Of a DNA stretch of 64,000 bases, positions 48,909 through 63,200 are shown in pieces. How positions within the stretch are numbered: the stretch's first letter is position 1; every line of letters begins with the position of its first letter. The translations under genes and the position numbers were made by a program. The notes under the pieces were generated by a model. The model searched no databases. It worked only from the letters and a program-made list of their open reading frames with translations, and was not told where the DNA came from. Source of the DNA: Hydractinia symbiolongicarpus. Its lineage: Eukaryota; Cnidaria; Hydrozoa; Anthoathecata; Hydractiniidae. Location of the stretch: assembly GCF_029227915.1 (NCBI RefSeq), contig NC_079883.1:30010001-30074000 (forward strand). Reading direction: 5' to 3'.

Positions 48909-51900
48909 TAGCGATAGTATTCGGATATTACTAGGTTGCATCGCTTTTAACAGTGATATACTTGAATGTGGGACTTAATTAAACTGATTTTGGACTTTGA
49001 CCTTATAAATGTGATAAATGATCCTGTTTGACTACAAGAAGTAACATTCTTCTTAATTTGACTTGATTGCTGGAACTCAGCGATTACAGTGGGCACTGTG
49101 GTAACTCTTTGTTAAAAAATGAAGACAAATAAGTCTGTTTTTACTGTGGGACCAATCCTAGTCGTTATTTTGCGCTGAAGAATTAGAGACATTCTCAAAA
49201 ACTACATTACATTGACTTTGTAACGGTGTCAATCCGTTTGAGTTACAACCGTTGCGTCACATATTCGTACCAACATGTATTTAGTGATTTTCTTCCAATT
49301 TTACTAAGTTGTATTGCTTTTAACAGTGAAACGAGTGACTGTGGGAATTAATTGAGCTGACTCTGGACTATGTCCTTATAAATGTGACAGATGAGCCAAT
49401 TGGTCTTCAAGGAATAACTTTCTTCTTAATTTGACTTGATGGCTGGAATTCAGCGATTACATTAAGCTCTGTGGTAGAGCTTTATTTAAAAATTTAGATA
49501 AATAAGTCTTTTCTTACTGTGGGACCAATCCTGGCCGTTAGCATGCCATGAATAAATAGAAACAGTTTCAAAGACTACATTTCATTGAATTTCTAGCGGT
49601 ATAAATTCGTTTGAGTTACAACGGTTGAGCCGCATATTCGTCCCCACATGTATTTAGCGATAGTATTTGGATATTACTAGGTTTCATCGCTTTTAACAGT
49701 GAAACGTTTGACTGTGGGACTTAATTGAACTGATTTTGGGCTTTGACCTTATAAATGTGATAAATGAGCCAGTTTGACTACAAGAAATAACTTTCTTCTT
49801 AATTTGACATGATTGCTGGAACTCAGCGATTACACAGGGCGCTGTGGTAGCGCTTTATTCAAAAATTAAGATAAATAAGTCATTTTTCACTGTGGGACCA
49901 ATCCTAGCCGTTAGTTCGCGCTGAAGAAATAGAGACATTCTCAGAAACTACATTTCATCGACTTCTTGGCCGTATCAATCCGTTTAATTTACAACGGTTG
50001 CGTCACATATTCGTACGAACATGTATTTAGCGATATTTTTCTGATAGCACTAAGTTGCATCGCTTTTAACAGTGAAACGTTTGATTGTGGGACATAATCG
50101 AACTGATTTTGGACTTTGACCTTAAAAATGTGATAAATGAGCCAGTTTGACAACAAGAAGTAACATTCTTCTTAATTTGTCTTGATTGCTGGAACTCAGC
50201 GATTGCACTGGGCACTGTGGTAGCGTTTTATTTAAAAATTAAGTTAAATAAGTCATTTTTTACTATGGGACCAATCACAGCCGTTAGTTCGCGCTGAAGA
50301 AATAGAGACAGTTTCAAAAACTACATTTCATTGGCTTTCTAACGGTGTTTATCCGTTTGAGTTACAACGGTTGCGTCACATATTCGTACCAACATGTATT
50401 TAGTGATTTTCTTCCAATTTTACTAAGTTGTATTGCTTTTAACAGTGAAACGAGTGACTGTGGGAATTAATTGAGCTGACTCTGGACTGTGACCTTTTAA
50501 ATGCGTTAAATGAGCCAATTGGACTCCAAGGAACACCATTCTTTTTAATTCGGCATGATTGCTGGAATTCACCGAGCACACTAGGCTCTGTGGTAGTGCT
50601 TTTTTTAAAGATTTAGATAAATAAGTCTTTTTTTACTGTGGGACTAATCCTGGCTGTTAGCACGCGCTGAAGAAATAGACACAGCTTCAAAAACTACATT
50701 TCAATGACTTTCTAACGGTGTTAATCCGTTTGAGTTACAACGGTTGCGTCACATATTCGTACCAACATGTATTTAGTGATTTTTTTTCCTATGTGACTAA
50801 GTTGCATCGCTTTTAACAGTGAAACGATTGACTGGGGGACTTAATTGAACCGATTCTGGACTGTGACCTTGTAAATGCGATAAATGAGCCAATTGGGCTC
50901 CGAGGAATAACATTCTTCTTAATTCGACATGATTGCTGGAAATCAGCGAGTACACTAGGCTCTGTGGTAGTGCTTTATTTAAAAATTTAGATAAATAAGT
51001 CTTTTTTTACTGTGGGACTAATCCAGGCCGTTAGAAGGCGGTGAAGAAATAGACTTTCTTAAAAACTACATTTCATCGACTTCTTGGCGGTATCAATCCG
51101 TTTGAGTAACAACGGTTGCGTCACATATTCGTACCAACATGTATTTAGCGATAGTATTCTGATATTAATAGGTTGCATCGCCTTTAACAGTGAAACGATT
51201 GACTGTGGGACTTAGTTGAACTAACTTTGGAGTGTGACCTGATAAATGTTATAAATGGGCCAGTTTGACTACAAGAAATAACATTCTTCTTATTTTGACT
51301 TGATTGCTGGAACTCAGCGATTGCACTGGGCGCTGTGGTAGAGTTTTATTTAAAAATTAAGTTAAATAAGTCATTTTTTATTGTGGGACCAATCCCAGCC
51401 ATTAGTTCGCGCTGAAAAAATAGAAACAGTTTCAAAAACTACTTTTCGTTGACTTTCTAACGGTGTCAATCCGTTTGAGTTACAACGGTTGTGTCACATA
51501 TTCGCCCCGCATGTATTTAGCGATAGTATTCGGATATTACTAGGTTGCATCGCTTTTAAAAGTGAAACGTTTGACTGTGGGACTTAATTGAACTGATTTT
51601 GGAGTGTGACCTTGTAAATGTAATAAATGAGCCAGTTTAACAACAAGAAGTAACATTCTTCTTAATTTGACTTGATTGCTGGAACTCAGCGATTGCACTG
51701 GGCACTGTTGTAGCGTTTTATTTAAAAATTAAGTTAAATAAGTTTTTTTTTACTGTGGGAGCAATCCCGGCTGTTAGTTTGCGCTGAAGAAATAGAGACA
51801 GTTTCAAAAACTACATTTCATTGACTTTCTAACAGTGTTAATCCGTTTGAGTTACAACGGTTGCGTCACATATTCCTACCAACATGTATTTAGTGATTTT

Positions 51901-52623
51901 TTTCCGACGTGACTAAGTTGCATCGCTTTTAACAGTGAAACGATTGACTGTGGGACTTAATTGAACTGATTCTGGACTGTGACATTATAAATGTGATAAC
52001 TGAGCCAACTGGACCCAAGAAATAACATTCTTCTTAAGATGACATGATTGCCGGAACTCAGCGATTACACTGGGCGCTGTTGTAGAACTTTATTTAAAAA
52101 TTTAAATTAAAAAGTCATTTTTTATTTTAGGACCAATCCAAGCCGTTATCGCGCGCTGAAGAAATAGCAACAGTTTCAAAAACTACATTTCATTGAATTT
52201 CTAATGGTATCAATCCGTTTGAGATACAACTGTTGCGTCACATATTCGTCCCCATATGTATTTAGCGATAGTATTCGGATATTACTAGGTTGCATCGCTT
52301 TTAACAGTGAAATATTTGACTGTGGGACTTAATTGAACTGATTTTGGACTTTGACCTTATAAATGTGATAAATGATCCAGTTTGACTACAAGAATTAATT
52401 TGACTTGATTGGTGGAACTCAGCGATTACAGTGGGCACTGTGGTAACTCTTTGTTAAGAAATGAAGACAAATAAGTCTGTTTTTACTGTGGGACCAATCC
52501 TAGTCGTTAGTTTGCGCTGAAGAAATAGAGACATTCTCAAAAACTACATTTTATTGTCTTTCTAACGGTGTCAATCCGTTTGAGTTACAACGGTTGCGTC
52601 ACATATTCGTCCCCATATGTATT
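48909..52623 (+). repeat. 10-mer HOR block, copy 2 (3715 bp)
   Basis: Near-identical to copy 1. Only isolated changes were noticed, such as AGTTTAACAAC near 51638 against AGTTTGACAAC, and AGCAACAG near 52167 against AGCGACAG. It shares rare features such as AAGGCGGTGAAG and the 12-bp deletion near 52393. It is the longest high-identity duplication in the window. Confidence 0.94.
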
Positions 52624-53389
52624 TAGCGATAGTATTCGGATATTACTAGGTTGCATCGCTTTTAACAGTGATATACTTGAATGTGGGACTTAATTAAACT
52701 GATTTTGGACTTTGACCTTATAAATGTGATAAATGATCCTGTTTGACTACAAGAAGTAACATTCTTCTTAATTTGACTTGATTGCTGGAACTCAGCGATT
52801 ACAGTGGGCACTGTGGTAACTCTTTGTTAAAAAATGAAGACAAATAAGTCTGTTTTTACTGTGGGACCAATCCTAGTCGTTAGTTTGCGCTGAAGAAATA
52901 GAGACATTCTCAAAAACTACATTTTATTGTCTTTCTAACGGTGTCAATCCGTTTGAGTTACAACGGTTGCGTCACATATTCGTACCAACATGTATTTAGT
53001 GATTTTCTTCCAATTTTACTAAGTTGTATTGCTTTTAACAGTGAAACGAGTGACTGTGGGAATTAATTGAGTTTACTCTGGACTATGTCCTTATATATGT
53101 GACAGATGAGCCAATTGGTCTCCAAGGAATAACTTTCTTCTTAATTTGACGTGATGGCTGGAATTCAGCGATTACATTAAGCTCTGTGGTAACGCTTTAT
53201 TTAATAATTTAGATAAATAAGTCTTTTCTTACTGTGGGACCAATCCTAGCCGTTAGTTTGCGCTGAAGAATTAGAGACATTCTCAAAAACTACATTTCAT
53301 TGACTTTCTAACGGTGTCAATCCGTTTGAGTTACAACGGTTGCGTCACATATTCGTACCAACATGTATTTAGTGATTTTTTTCCGATGT
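52624..53389 (+). repeat. Transition monomers after the 10-mer HOR
   Basis: The first part continues the 3715-bp match to about 52870, then leaves it. The following monomers are of the TTGACGTGATGGCTGG and TTTAATAATTTAG type, which occur again near 55380 and 63150. Confidence 0.82.
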
Positions 53390-54960
53390 GACTAAGTTGC
53401 ATCGCTTTTAACAGTGAAACGATTGACTGGGGGACTTAATTGAACCGATTCTGGACTGTGACCTTGTAAATGCGATAAATGAGCCAATTGGGCTCCGAGG
53501 AATAACATTCTTCTTAATTCGACATGATTGCTGGAAATCAGCGAGTACACTAAGCTCTGTGGTAGTGCTTTATTTAAAAATTTAGATAAATAAGTCTTTT
53601 TTTACTGTGGGACTAATCCAGGCTGTTAGAAGGCGGTGAAGAAATAGACTTTCTTAAAAACTACATTTCATCGACTTCTTGGCGGTATCAATCCGTTTGA
53701 GTAACAACGGTTGCGTCACATATTCGTACCAACATGTATTTAGCGATAGTATTCTGATATTAATAGGTTGCATCGCCTTTAACAGTGAAACGATTGACTG
53801 TGGGACTTAGTTGAACTAACTTTGGAGTGTGACCTGATAAATGTTATAAATGGGCCAGTTTGACTACAAGAAGTAACATTCTTCTTATTTTGACTTGATT
53901 GCTGGAACTCAGCGATTGCACTGGGCGCTGTGGTAGAATTTTATTTAAAAATTAATTTAAATAAGTCATTTTTTATTGTGGGACCATTCCCAGCCATTAG
54001 TTCGCGCTGAAAAAATAGAAACAGTTTCAAAAACTACTTTTCGTTGACTTTCTAACGGTGTCAATCCGTTTGAGTTACAACGGTTGTGTCACATATTCGC
54101 CCCGCATGTATTTAGCGATAGTATTCGGATATTACTAGGTTGCATCGCTTTTAAAAGTGAAACGTTTGACTGTGGGACTTAATTGAACTGATTTTGGAGT
54201 GTGACCTTGTAAATGTGATAAATGAGCCAGTTTGACAACAAGAAGTAACATTCTTCTTAATTTGACTTGATTGCTGGAACTCAGCGATTGCACTGGGCAC
54301 TGTGGTAGCGTTTTATTTAAAAATTTATTTAAATAAGTTATTTTTTACTGTGGGAGCAATCCCAGCTGTTAGTTTGCGCTGAAGAAATAGAGACAGTTTC
54401 AAAAACTACATTTCATTGACTTTCTAACAGTGTTAATCCGTTTGAGTTACAACGGTTGCGTCACATATTCCTACCAACATGTATTTAGTGATTTTTTTCC
54501 GACGTGACTAAGTTGCATCGCTTTTAACAGTGAAACGATTGACTGTGGGACTTAATTGAACTGATTCTGGACTGTGACCTTATAAATGTGATAACTGAGC
54601 CAACTGGACCCAAGGAATAACATTCTTCTTAAGTTGACATGATTGCCGGAACTCAGCGACTACACTGGGCGCTGTTGTAGAACTTTATGTAAAAATTTAA
54701 ATTAAAAAGTCATTTTTTATTTTGGGACCAATCCAAGCCGTTATCGCGCGCTGAAGAAATAGCGACAGTTTCAAAAACTACATTTCATTGAATTTCTAAC
54801 GGTATCAATCCGTTTGAGATACAGCTGTTGCGTCACATATTCGTCCCCATATGTATTTAGCGATAGTATTCGGATATTATTAGGTTGCATCGCTTTTAAC
54901 AGTGATATATTTGACTGTGGGACTTAATTGAACTGATTTTGTACTTTGACCTTATAAATG
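53390..54960 (+). repeat. Partial third copy of the 10-mer HOR
   Basis: Matches 50795-52365 at 2595 bp (seven monomers), with shared ACTGGGGGACTTAATTGAACC (50831 and 53426) and AAGGCGGTGAAG. It is more diverged than copies 1 and 2 and lacks the 12-bp deletion near 54990, so that deletion arose after this copy split off. Confidence 0.86.
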
Positions 54961-57540
54961 TGATAAATGATCCTGTTTGACTACAAGAAGTAATATTCTT
55001 CTTAATTTGACTTGATTGCTGGAACTCAGCGATTACAGTGGGCACTGTGGTAACTCTTTGTTAAAAAATGAAGACAAATAAGTCTGTTTTTACTGTGGGA
55101 CCAATCCTAGCCGTTAGTTTGCGCTGAAGAAATAGAGACATTCTCAAAAACTACATTTCATTGACTTTCTAACGGTGTCAATCCGTTTGGGTTACAACGG
55201 TTGCGTCACATATTCGTACAAACATGTATTTAGTGATTTTCTTCCAATTTTAATAAGTTGTATTGCTTTTAACAGTGAAACGAGTGACTGTGGGAATTAA
55301 TTGAGTTGACTCTGGACTATATCCTTATATATGTGACAGATGAGCCAATTGGTCTCCAAGGAATAACTTTCTTCCTAATTTGACGTGATGGCTGGAATTC
55401 AGCGATTACATTAAGCTCTGTGGTAACGCTTTATTTAATAATTTAGATAAATAAGTCTTTTCTTACTGTGGGACCAATCCTAGCCGTTAGTTTGCGCTAA
55501 AGAATTAGAGACATTCTCAAAAACTACATTTCATTGACTTTCTAACGGTGTCAATCCGTTTGAGTTACAACGGTTGCGTCACATATTCGTACCAACATGT
55601 ATTTAGTGATTTTCTTCCAATTTTACTAAGTTGTATTGCTTTTAACAGTGAAACGATTGACTGGGGGATTTAATTGAACCAATTCTGGACTGTGACCTTG
55701 TAAATGCGATAAATGAGCCAATTGGGCTCCGAGGAATACCATTCTTCTTAATTCGACATGATTGCTGGAAATCAGCGAGTACACTAGGCTCTGTGGTAGT
55801 GCTTTATTTAAAAATTTTGATAAATAAGTCTTTTTTTATTGTGGGACCAATCCCAGCCATTAGTTCGCGCTGAAAAAATAGAAACAGTTTCAAAAACTAC
55901 TTTTCGTTGACTTTCTAACGGTGTCAAGCCGTTTGAGTTACAACGGTTGCGTCACATATTCCTACCAACATGTATTTAGTGATTTTTTTCCGACGTGACT
56001 AAGTTGCATCGCCTTTAACAGTGAAACGATTGACTGTGGGACTTAATTGAACTGATTCTGGACTGTGACCTTATAAATGTGATAATTGAGCCACCTGGAC
56101 CCAAGAAATAACATTCTTCTTAAGTTGACATGATTGCCGGAACTCAGCGATTACACTGGGCGCTGTTGTAGAACTTCATTTAAAAATTTAAATTAAAAAG
56201 TCATTTTTTATTTTGGGACCAATCCAAGCCGTTATCGCGCGCTGAAGAAATAGCGACAGTTTCAAAAACTACATTTCATTGAATTTCTAACGGTATCAAT
56301 CCGTTTGAGATACAACTGTTGCGTCACATATTCGTCCCCATATGTATTTAGCGATAGTGATCGGATATTACTAGGTTGCATCGCTTTTAACAGTGAAATA
56401 TTTGACTGTGGGACTTAATTGAACTGATTTTGGACTTTGACCTTATAAATGTAATAAATGATCCAGTTTGACTACAAGAAGTAACATTCTTCTTAATTTG
56501 ACTTGATTGCTGGAACTCAGCGATTACAGTGGGCACTGTGGTAACTCTATGTTAAAAAATGAAGACAAATAAGTCTGTTTTTACTGTGGGACCAATCCTA
56601 GCCGTTAGTTTGCGCTGAAGAAATAGAGACATTCTCAAAAACTACATTTCATTGACTTTCTAACGGTGTCAATCCGTTTGAGTTACAACGGTTGCGTCAC
56701 ATATTCGTACCAACATGTATGTAGTGATTTTTTTCCGACATGACTAAGTTGCATCGCTTTTAACAGTAAAACGATTGACTGTGGGACTTAATTGAACTGA
56801 TTCTGCACTGTGATCTTATAAAAGCATAATTGAGCCAACTGGACCCAAGAAATAACATTCTTCTGAAGTTGACATGATTGCCGGAACTAAGCGATTACAC
56901 TGGGCGCTGTGGTAGAACTTCATTTAAAAATTTAAATTAAAAAGTCATTTTTTACTGTGGGACCAATACAAGCCGTTATCGCGCGCTGAAGAATTAGAGA
57001 CATTCTCAAAAACTACATTTCATTGACTTTCTAACGGTGTCAATCCGTTTGAGTTACAACGGTTGCATCACATATTCGTACCAACATGTATTTAGTGATT
57101 TTCTTCCAATTTTACTATGTTGTATTGCTTTTAACAGTGAAACGAGTGATTGTGGGAATTAATTGAGATGACTCTGGACTATGTCCTTATAAATGTGACA
57201 GATGAGCCAATTGGTCTCCAAGGAATAACTTTCTTCTTAATTTGACGTGATGGCTGGAATTCAGCGATTACATTAAGCTCTGTGGTAGAGCTTTATTTAA
57301 AAATTTAGATAAATAAGTCTTTTCTTACTGTGGGACCAATCCTTGCCGTTAGCATGCGCTGAATAAATAGGAACAGTTTCAAAGACTACATTTCATTGAA
57401 TTTCTAGCGGTATAAATTCGTTTGAGTTACAACGCTTGAGCCGCATATTCGTCCCCACATGTATTTAGCGATAGTATTTGGATATTACTAGGTTGCATCG
57501 CTTTTAACAGTGAAACGTTTGACTATGGGACTTAATTAAA
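54961..57540 (+). repeat. Mixed satellite monomers related to the HOR
   Basis: About seven monomers, with repeats of types seen at 52780-54960 in shuffled order. The register stays near 372 bp apart from a short loss near 56820 (TATAAAAGCATAATTGAGCC). Only satellite is seen. Confidence 0.83.
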
Positions 57541-60200
57541 CTGATTTTGGGCTTTGACCATATAAATGTGATAAATGAGCCAGTTTGACTACAAGAAATA
57601 ACATTCTTCTTAATTTGACATGATTGCTGGAACTCAGCGATTACACTGGGCGCTGTGGTAGCGCTTTATTCAAAAATTAAGATAAATAAGTCATTTTTCA
57701 CTGTGGGACCAATCCTAGCCGTTAGTTCGCGCTGAAGAAATAGAGACATTCTCAGAGACTACATTTCATCGACTTCTTGGCCATATCAATCCGTTTAAGT
57801 TACAACGGTTGCGTCACATATTCGTACGAACATGTATTTAGTGATATTTTTCTGATAGTACTAGGTTGCATCGTTTTTAACAGTGAAACGTTTGACTGTT
57901 GGACTTAATCAAAATGATTTTGGACTTTGACCTTAAAAATGTGATAAATGAGCCAGTTTGACTACAAGAAATAACATTCTTCTTAATTTGACATGATTGC
58001 TGGAACTCAGCGATTACACTGGGCGCTGTGATAGCGCTTTATTCAAAAATTAAGATAAATAAGTCATTTTTCACTGTGGGACCAATCCTAGCCGTTAGTT
58101 CGCGCTGAAGAAATAGAGACATTCTCAGAAACTACATTTCATCGACTTCTTGGCCATATCAATCCGTTTAAGCTACAACGGTTGCGTGACATATTCGTAC
58201 GAACATGTATTTAGTGATATTTTTCTGATAGTACTGGGTTGCATCGTTTTTAACAGTGAAACGTTTGACTGTGGGACTTACTTAAACTGATTTTGGGCTT
58301 TGACCTTATAAATGTAATAAATGAGCCAGTTTGACTACAAGAAATAACATTCTTCTTAATTTGACATGATTGCTGGAACTCAGTGATTACACAGGGCGCT
58401 GTGGTAGCGCTTTATTCAAAAATTAACATAAATAAGTCTTTTCTTACTGTGGGACCAATCCTTGCCGTTAGCATGCCCTGAATGAATAGGAACAGTTTCA
58501 AAAACTACATTCCATTGAATTTCTAGCGGTATAATTTCGTTTGAGTTACAACGGTTGCGTCACATATTCGTACCAACATGTATTTAGTGATTTTCTTCCA
58601 ATTTTACTAAGTTGTATTGCTTTTAACAGTGAAACGAGTGACTGTGAGAATTAATTAAGCTGACTCTGGAGTATGTCCTTATAAATGTGACAGATGAGCC
58701 AGTTTGACTACAAGAAGTAACATTCTTCTTAGTTTGACTTGATTGCTGGAACTCAGCGATTGCACTGTGCACTGTGGTAGCGTTATATTTAAAAATTAAG
58801 TTAAATAAGTCATTTTTTACTGTGGGAGCAATCCCAGCCGTTAGTTCGCGCTGAAGAAATAGAGACAGTTTCAAACACTACATTTCATTGACTTTCTAAC
58901 AGTGTTAATCCGTCTGAGTTACAACAGTTGCGTTACATATTCGCCCCACATGTATTTAGCGATAGTACTCGGACATTACTAGGTTGCATCGCTTTTAAAA
59001 GTGAAACGTTTGACTGTGGGACTTAATTGAACTGATTTTGGAGTTTGACCTTGTAAATGTGATAAATGAGCCAGTTTGACTACAAGAAGTAACATTCTTC
59101 TTAATTTGACTTGATTGCTGGAACTCAGCGATTGCACTGAGCACTGTGGTAGCGTTTTATTTAAAAATTAAGTTAAATAAGTCATTTTTTATTGTGGGAC
59201 CAATCCCAGCCATTAGTTCGCGCAGAAGAAATAGAAACAGTTTCAAAAACAAATTTTCGTTGACTTTCTAACGGTGTCAATCCGTTTGAGTTACAACGGT
59301 TGTGTCACATATTCGCCTTACATGTATTTAGCGATAGTATTCGGATATTACTAGGTTGCATCGCTTTTAAAAGTGAAACGTTTGACTGTGGGACTTAATT
59401 GAACTGATTTTAGAGTTTGACCTTGTAAATGTAATAAATGACCCAGTTTGACTACAAGAAGTAACATTCTTCTTAATTTGACTAGATTGCTGGAACTCAG
59501 CGATTGCACTGTGCACTGTGGTAGCGTTTTATTTAAAAATTAAGTTAAATAAGTCATTTTTCACTGTGGGAGCAATCCCAGCCGTTAGTTCGCGCTGAAG
59601 AAATAGAGACAATTTCAAAAACTACATTTTATTGACTTCCTAACAGTGTTAATCCGTTTGAGTTACAACAGCTGCGTCACATATTCGCCCCACATGTATT
59701 TAGCGAAAGTATTCGGATATTACTAGGTTGCATCGCTTTTAAAAGTGAAACGTTTGACTGTGGGACTTAATTAAACTGATTTTGGGCTTTGACCTTATAA
59801 ATGTGATAAATGAGCCAGTTTGACTACAAGAAATAACATTTTTCTTAATTTGACATGATTGCTGGAACTCACCGATTACACTGGGCGCTGTGGTAGCGCT
59901 TTATTCAAAAATTAAGATAAATAAGTCATTTTTCACTGTGGGACCAATCCTAGCCGTTAGTTCGCGCTGAAGAAATAGAGACATTCTCAGAAAATACATT
60001 TCATCGACTTCTTGGCCATATCAATCCGTTTAAGTTACAACGGTTGCGTCACATATTCGTACGAACATGTATTTAGTGATATTTTTCTGATAGTACTAGG
60101 TTGCATCGTTTTTAACAGTGAAACGTTTGACTGTGGGACTTAATCAAAATGATTTTGGACTTTGACCTTAAAAATGTGATAAATGAGCCAGTTTGACTAC
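57541..60200 (+). repeat. Satellite block of TTATTCAAAAATTAAG-type monomers
   Basis: Monomers starting near 57550, 57920 and 59780 share CGCTTTATTCAAAAATTAAG and CTTGGCCATATCAATCCG. They are interspersed with copies carrying CCCACATG and TAACAGTGTTAATCCG. Neighbouring copies agree closely, so local homogenisation is recent, but no single multimer length holds throughout. Confidence 0.83.
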
Positions 60201-63200
60201 AAGAAGTAACATTCTTCTTAATTTGACTTGATTGCTGGAACTCAGCGATTGCACTGGGCACTGTGGTAGCGTTTTATTTAAAAATTAAGTTAAATAAGTC
60301 ATTTTTTATTGTGGGACCAATCCCAGCCATTAGTTCGCGCAGAAGAAATAGAAACAGTTTCAAAAACAAATTTTCGTTGACTTTCTAACGGTGTCAATCC
60401 GTTTGAGTTACAATGGTTGTGTCACATATTCGCCCCACATGTATTTAGCGATAGTATTCGGATATTACTAGGTTGCATCGCTTTTAAAAGTGAAACGTTT
60501 GACTGTGGGACTTAATTGAACTGATTTTGGAGTTTGACCTTGTAAATGTGATAAATGAGCCAATTGGTCTCCAAGGAATACCATTCTTCTTAATTCGACA
60601 TGATTGCTGGAATGCAGCCAGTACACTAGGCTCTGTGGTAGTGCTTTATTTAAAAATTTAGATAAATAAGTCTTTTTGTACTGTGGGACCAATCCTAGCC
60701 GTTATCGCGCGCTGAAGAAATAGCGACAGTTTCAAAAACTACATTTCATTGACTTTCTAACGTTATCAATCCGTTTGGTTTAAAACTGTTGCGTCACATT
60801 TTCATCCCCACATGTAGTTAGCGATAGTATTCGGATATTACTAGGTTGCATCTCTTTTAACAGTGAAATATTTGACTGTGGGACTTAATTGAACTGATTT
60901 TGGACTTTGACGTTATAAATGTGATAAATGAGCCAGTTTGACTACAAGAAGTAACATTCTTCTTAATTTGACTTGATTGCTGGAACTCAGCGATTACAGT
61001 GGGCACTGTGGTAACTCTTTGTTAAAAAATGAAGATAAATAAGTCTGTTTTTACTGTGGGACCAATCCTAGCCGTTAGTTTGCGCTGAAGAATTAGAGAC
61101 ATTCTCAAAAACTAGGTTTCATTGACTTTCTGACGGTGTCAATCCGTTTGAGTTACAACGGTTGCGTCACATATTCGTACCAACATGTATTTAGTGATTC
61201 TCTTCCAATTTTACTAAGTTGTATTGCCTTTAACAGTGAAACGAGTGACTGTGGGAATTAATTGAATTGACTCTGGACTATGTCCTTATATATGTGACAG
61301 ATGAGCCAGTTGGTCTCCAAGGAATAACTTTCTTCTTAATTTGACGTGATGGCTGGAATTCAGCGATTACATTAAGCTCTGTGGTAGAGCTTTATTTAAA
61401 AATTTAGATAAATAAGTCTTTTCTAACTGTGGGACCAATCCTGGCCGTTAGCATGCGCTGAATAAATAGGAACAGTTTCAAAGACTACATTTCATTGCAT
61501 TTCTAACGGTATAAATTCGTTTGAGTTACAACGGTTGAGCCGCATATTCGTCCCCACATGTATTTAGCGATAGTATTTGGATATTACTAGGTTGCATCGC
61601 TTTTAACAGTGAAACGTTTGACTGTGGGACTTAATTGAACTGATTTTGGGCTTTGACCTTATAAATGTGATAAATGAGCCAGTTTGACTACAAGAAATAA
61701 CATTCTTCTTAATTTGACATGATTTCTGGAACTCAGCGATTACACTGGGCGCTGTGGTAGCGCCTTATTCATTTCGCGCTGAAGAAATAGAGACATTCTC
61801 AAAAACTACATTTCATTGACTTTTTAACGGTGTCAATCCGTTTGAGTTACAACGGTTGTGTCACATATTCGCCCCGCATGTATTTAGCGATAGTATTCGG
61901 ATATTACTAGGTTGCATCGCTTTTAAAAGTGAAACGTTTGACTGTGGGACTTAATTGAACTGATTGTGGAGTTTGACCTTGTAAATGTGATAAATGAGCC
62001 AGTTTGACTACAAGAAGTAACATTCTTCTTAATTTGACTTGATTGCTGGAACTCAGCGATTGCACTGTGCACTGTGGTAGCGTTTTATTTAAAAATTAAG
62101 TTAAATAAGTCATTTTTCACTGTGGGAGCAATCCCAGTCTTTAGTTCGCGCTGAAGAAATAGAGACAGTTTCAAAAACTACATTTCATTGACTTTCTAAC
62201 AGTGTTAATCCGTTTGAGTTAAAACAGTTGCGTCACATATTCGCCCCACATGTATTTAGCGATAGTATTCGGATATTACTAGGTTGCATCGCTTTTAAAA
62301 GTGAAACGTTTGACTGTGGGACTTAATTGAACTGATTCTGGAGTTTGACCTTGTAAATGTGATAAATGAGCCAGTTTGACTACAAGAAGTAACATTCTTC
62401 TTAATTCGACATGATTGCTGGAATGCAGCGAGTGCACTAGGCTCTGTGGTAGTGCTTTATTTAAAAATTTAGATAAATAAGTCTTTTTTTACTGTGGGGC
62501 CAATCCTATCCGTTATCGCGCGCTGAAGAAATAGCGACAGTTTCAAAAACTACATTTCATTGACTTTCTAACGGTATCAAGCCGTTTGATTTACAACTGT
62601 TGCGTCACATTTTCGTCCCCACATGTATTTAGCGATAGTATTCGGATATTACTAGGTTGCATCGCTTTTAACAGTGAAATATTTGACTGTGGGACTTAAT
62701 TGAACTGATTTTGGACTTTGACCTTATAAATGTGATAAATGAGCCAGTTTTACTACAAGAAGTAACATTCTTCTTAATTTGACTTGATTGCTGGAACTCA
62801 GCATTTACAGTGGGCACTGTTGTAACTCTTTGTTAAAAAATGAAGATAAATATGTCTGTTTTTACTGTGGGACCAATCCTAGCCGTTATCTTGCGCTGAA
62901 GAATTAAAGACATTCTCAAAAACTAGATTTCATTGACTTTCTAACGGTGTCAATCCGTTTGAGTTACAACGGTTGCGTCACATATTCGTACCAACATGTA
63001 TTTAGTGATTTTCTTCCAATTTTACTAAGTTGTATTGCTTTTAACAGTGAAACGAGTGACTGTGGGAATTAATTGAGTGGACTCTGGACTATGTCCTTAT
63101 ATATGTGACAGATGAGCCAATTGGTCTCCAAGGAATAACTTTCTTCTTAATTTGACGAGATGGCTGGAATTCAGAGATTACATTAAGCTCTGTGGTAACG

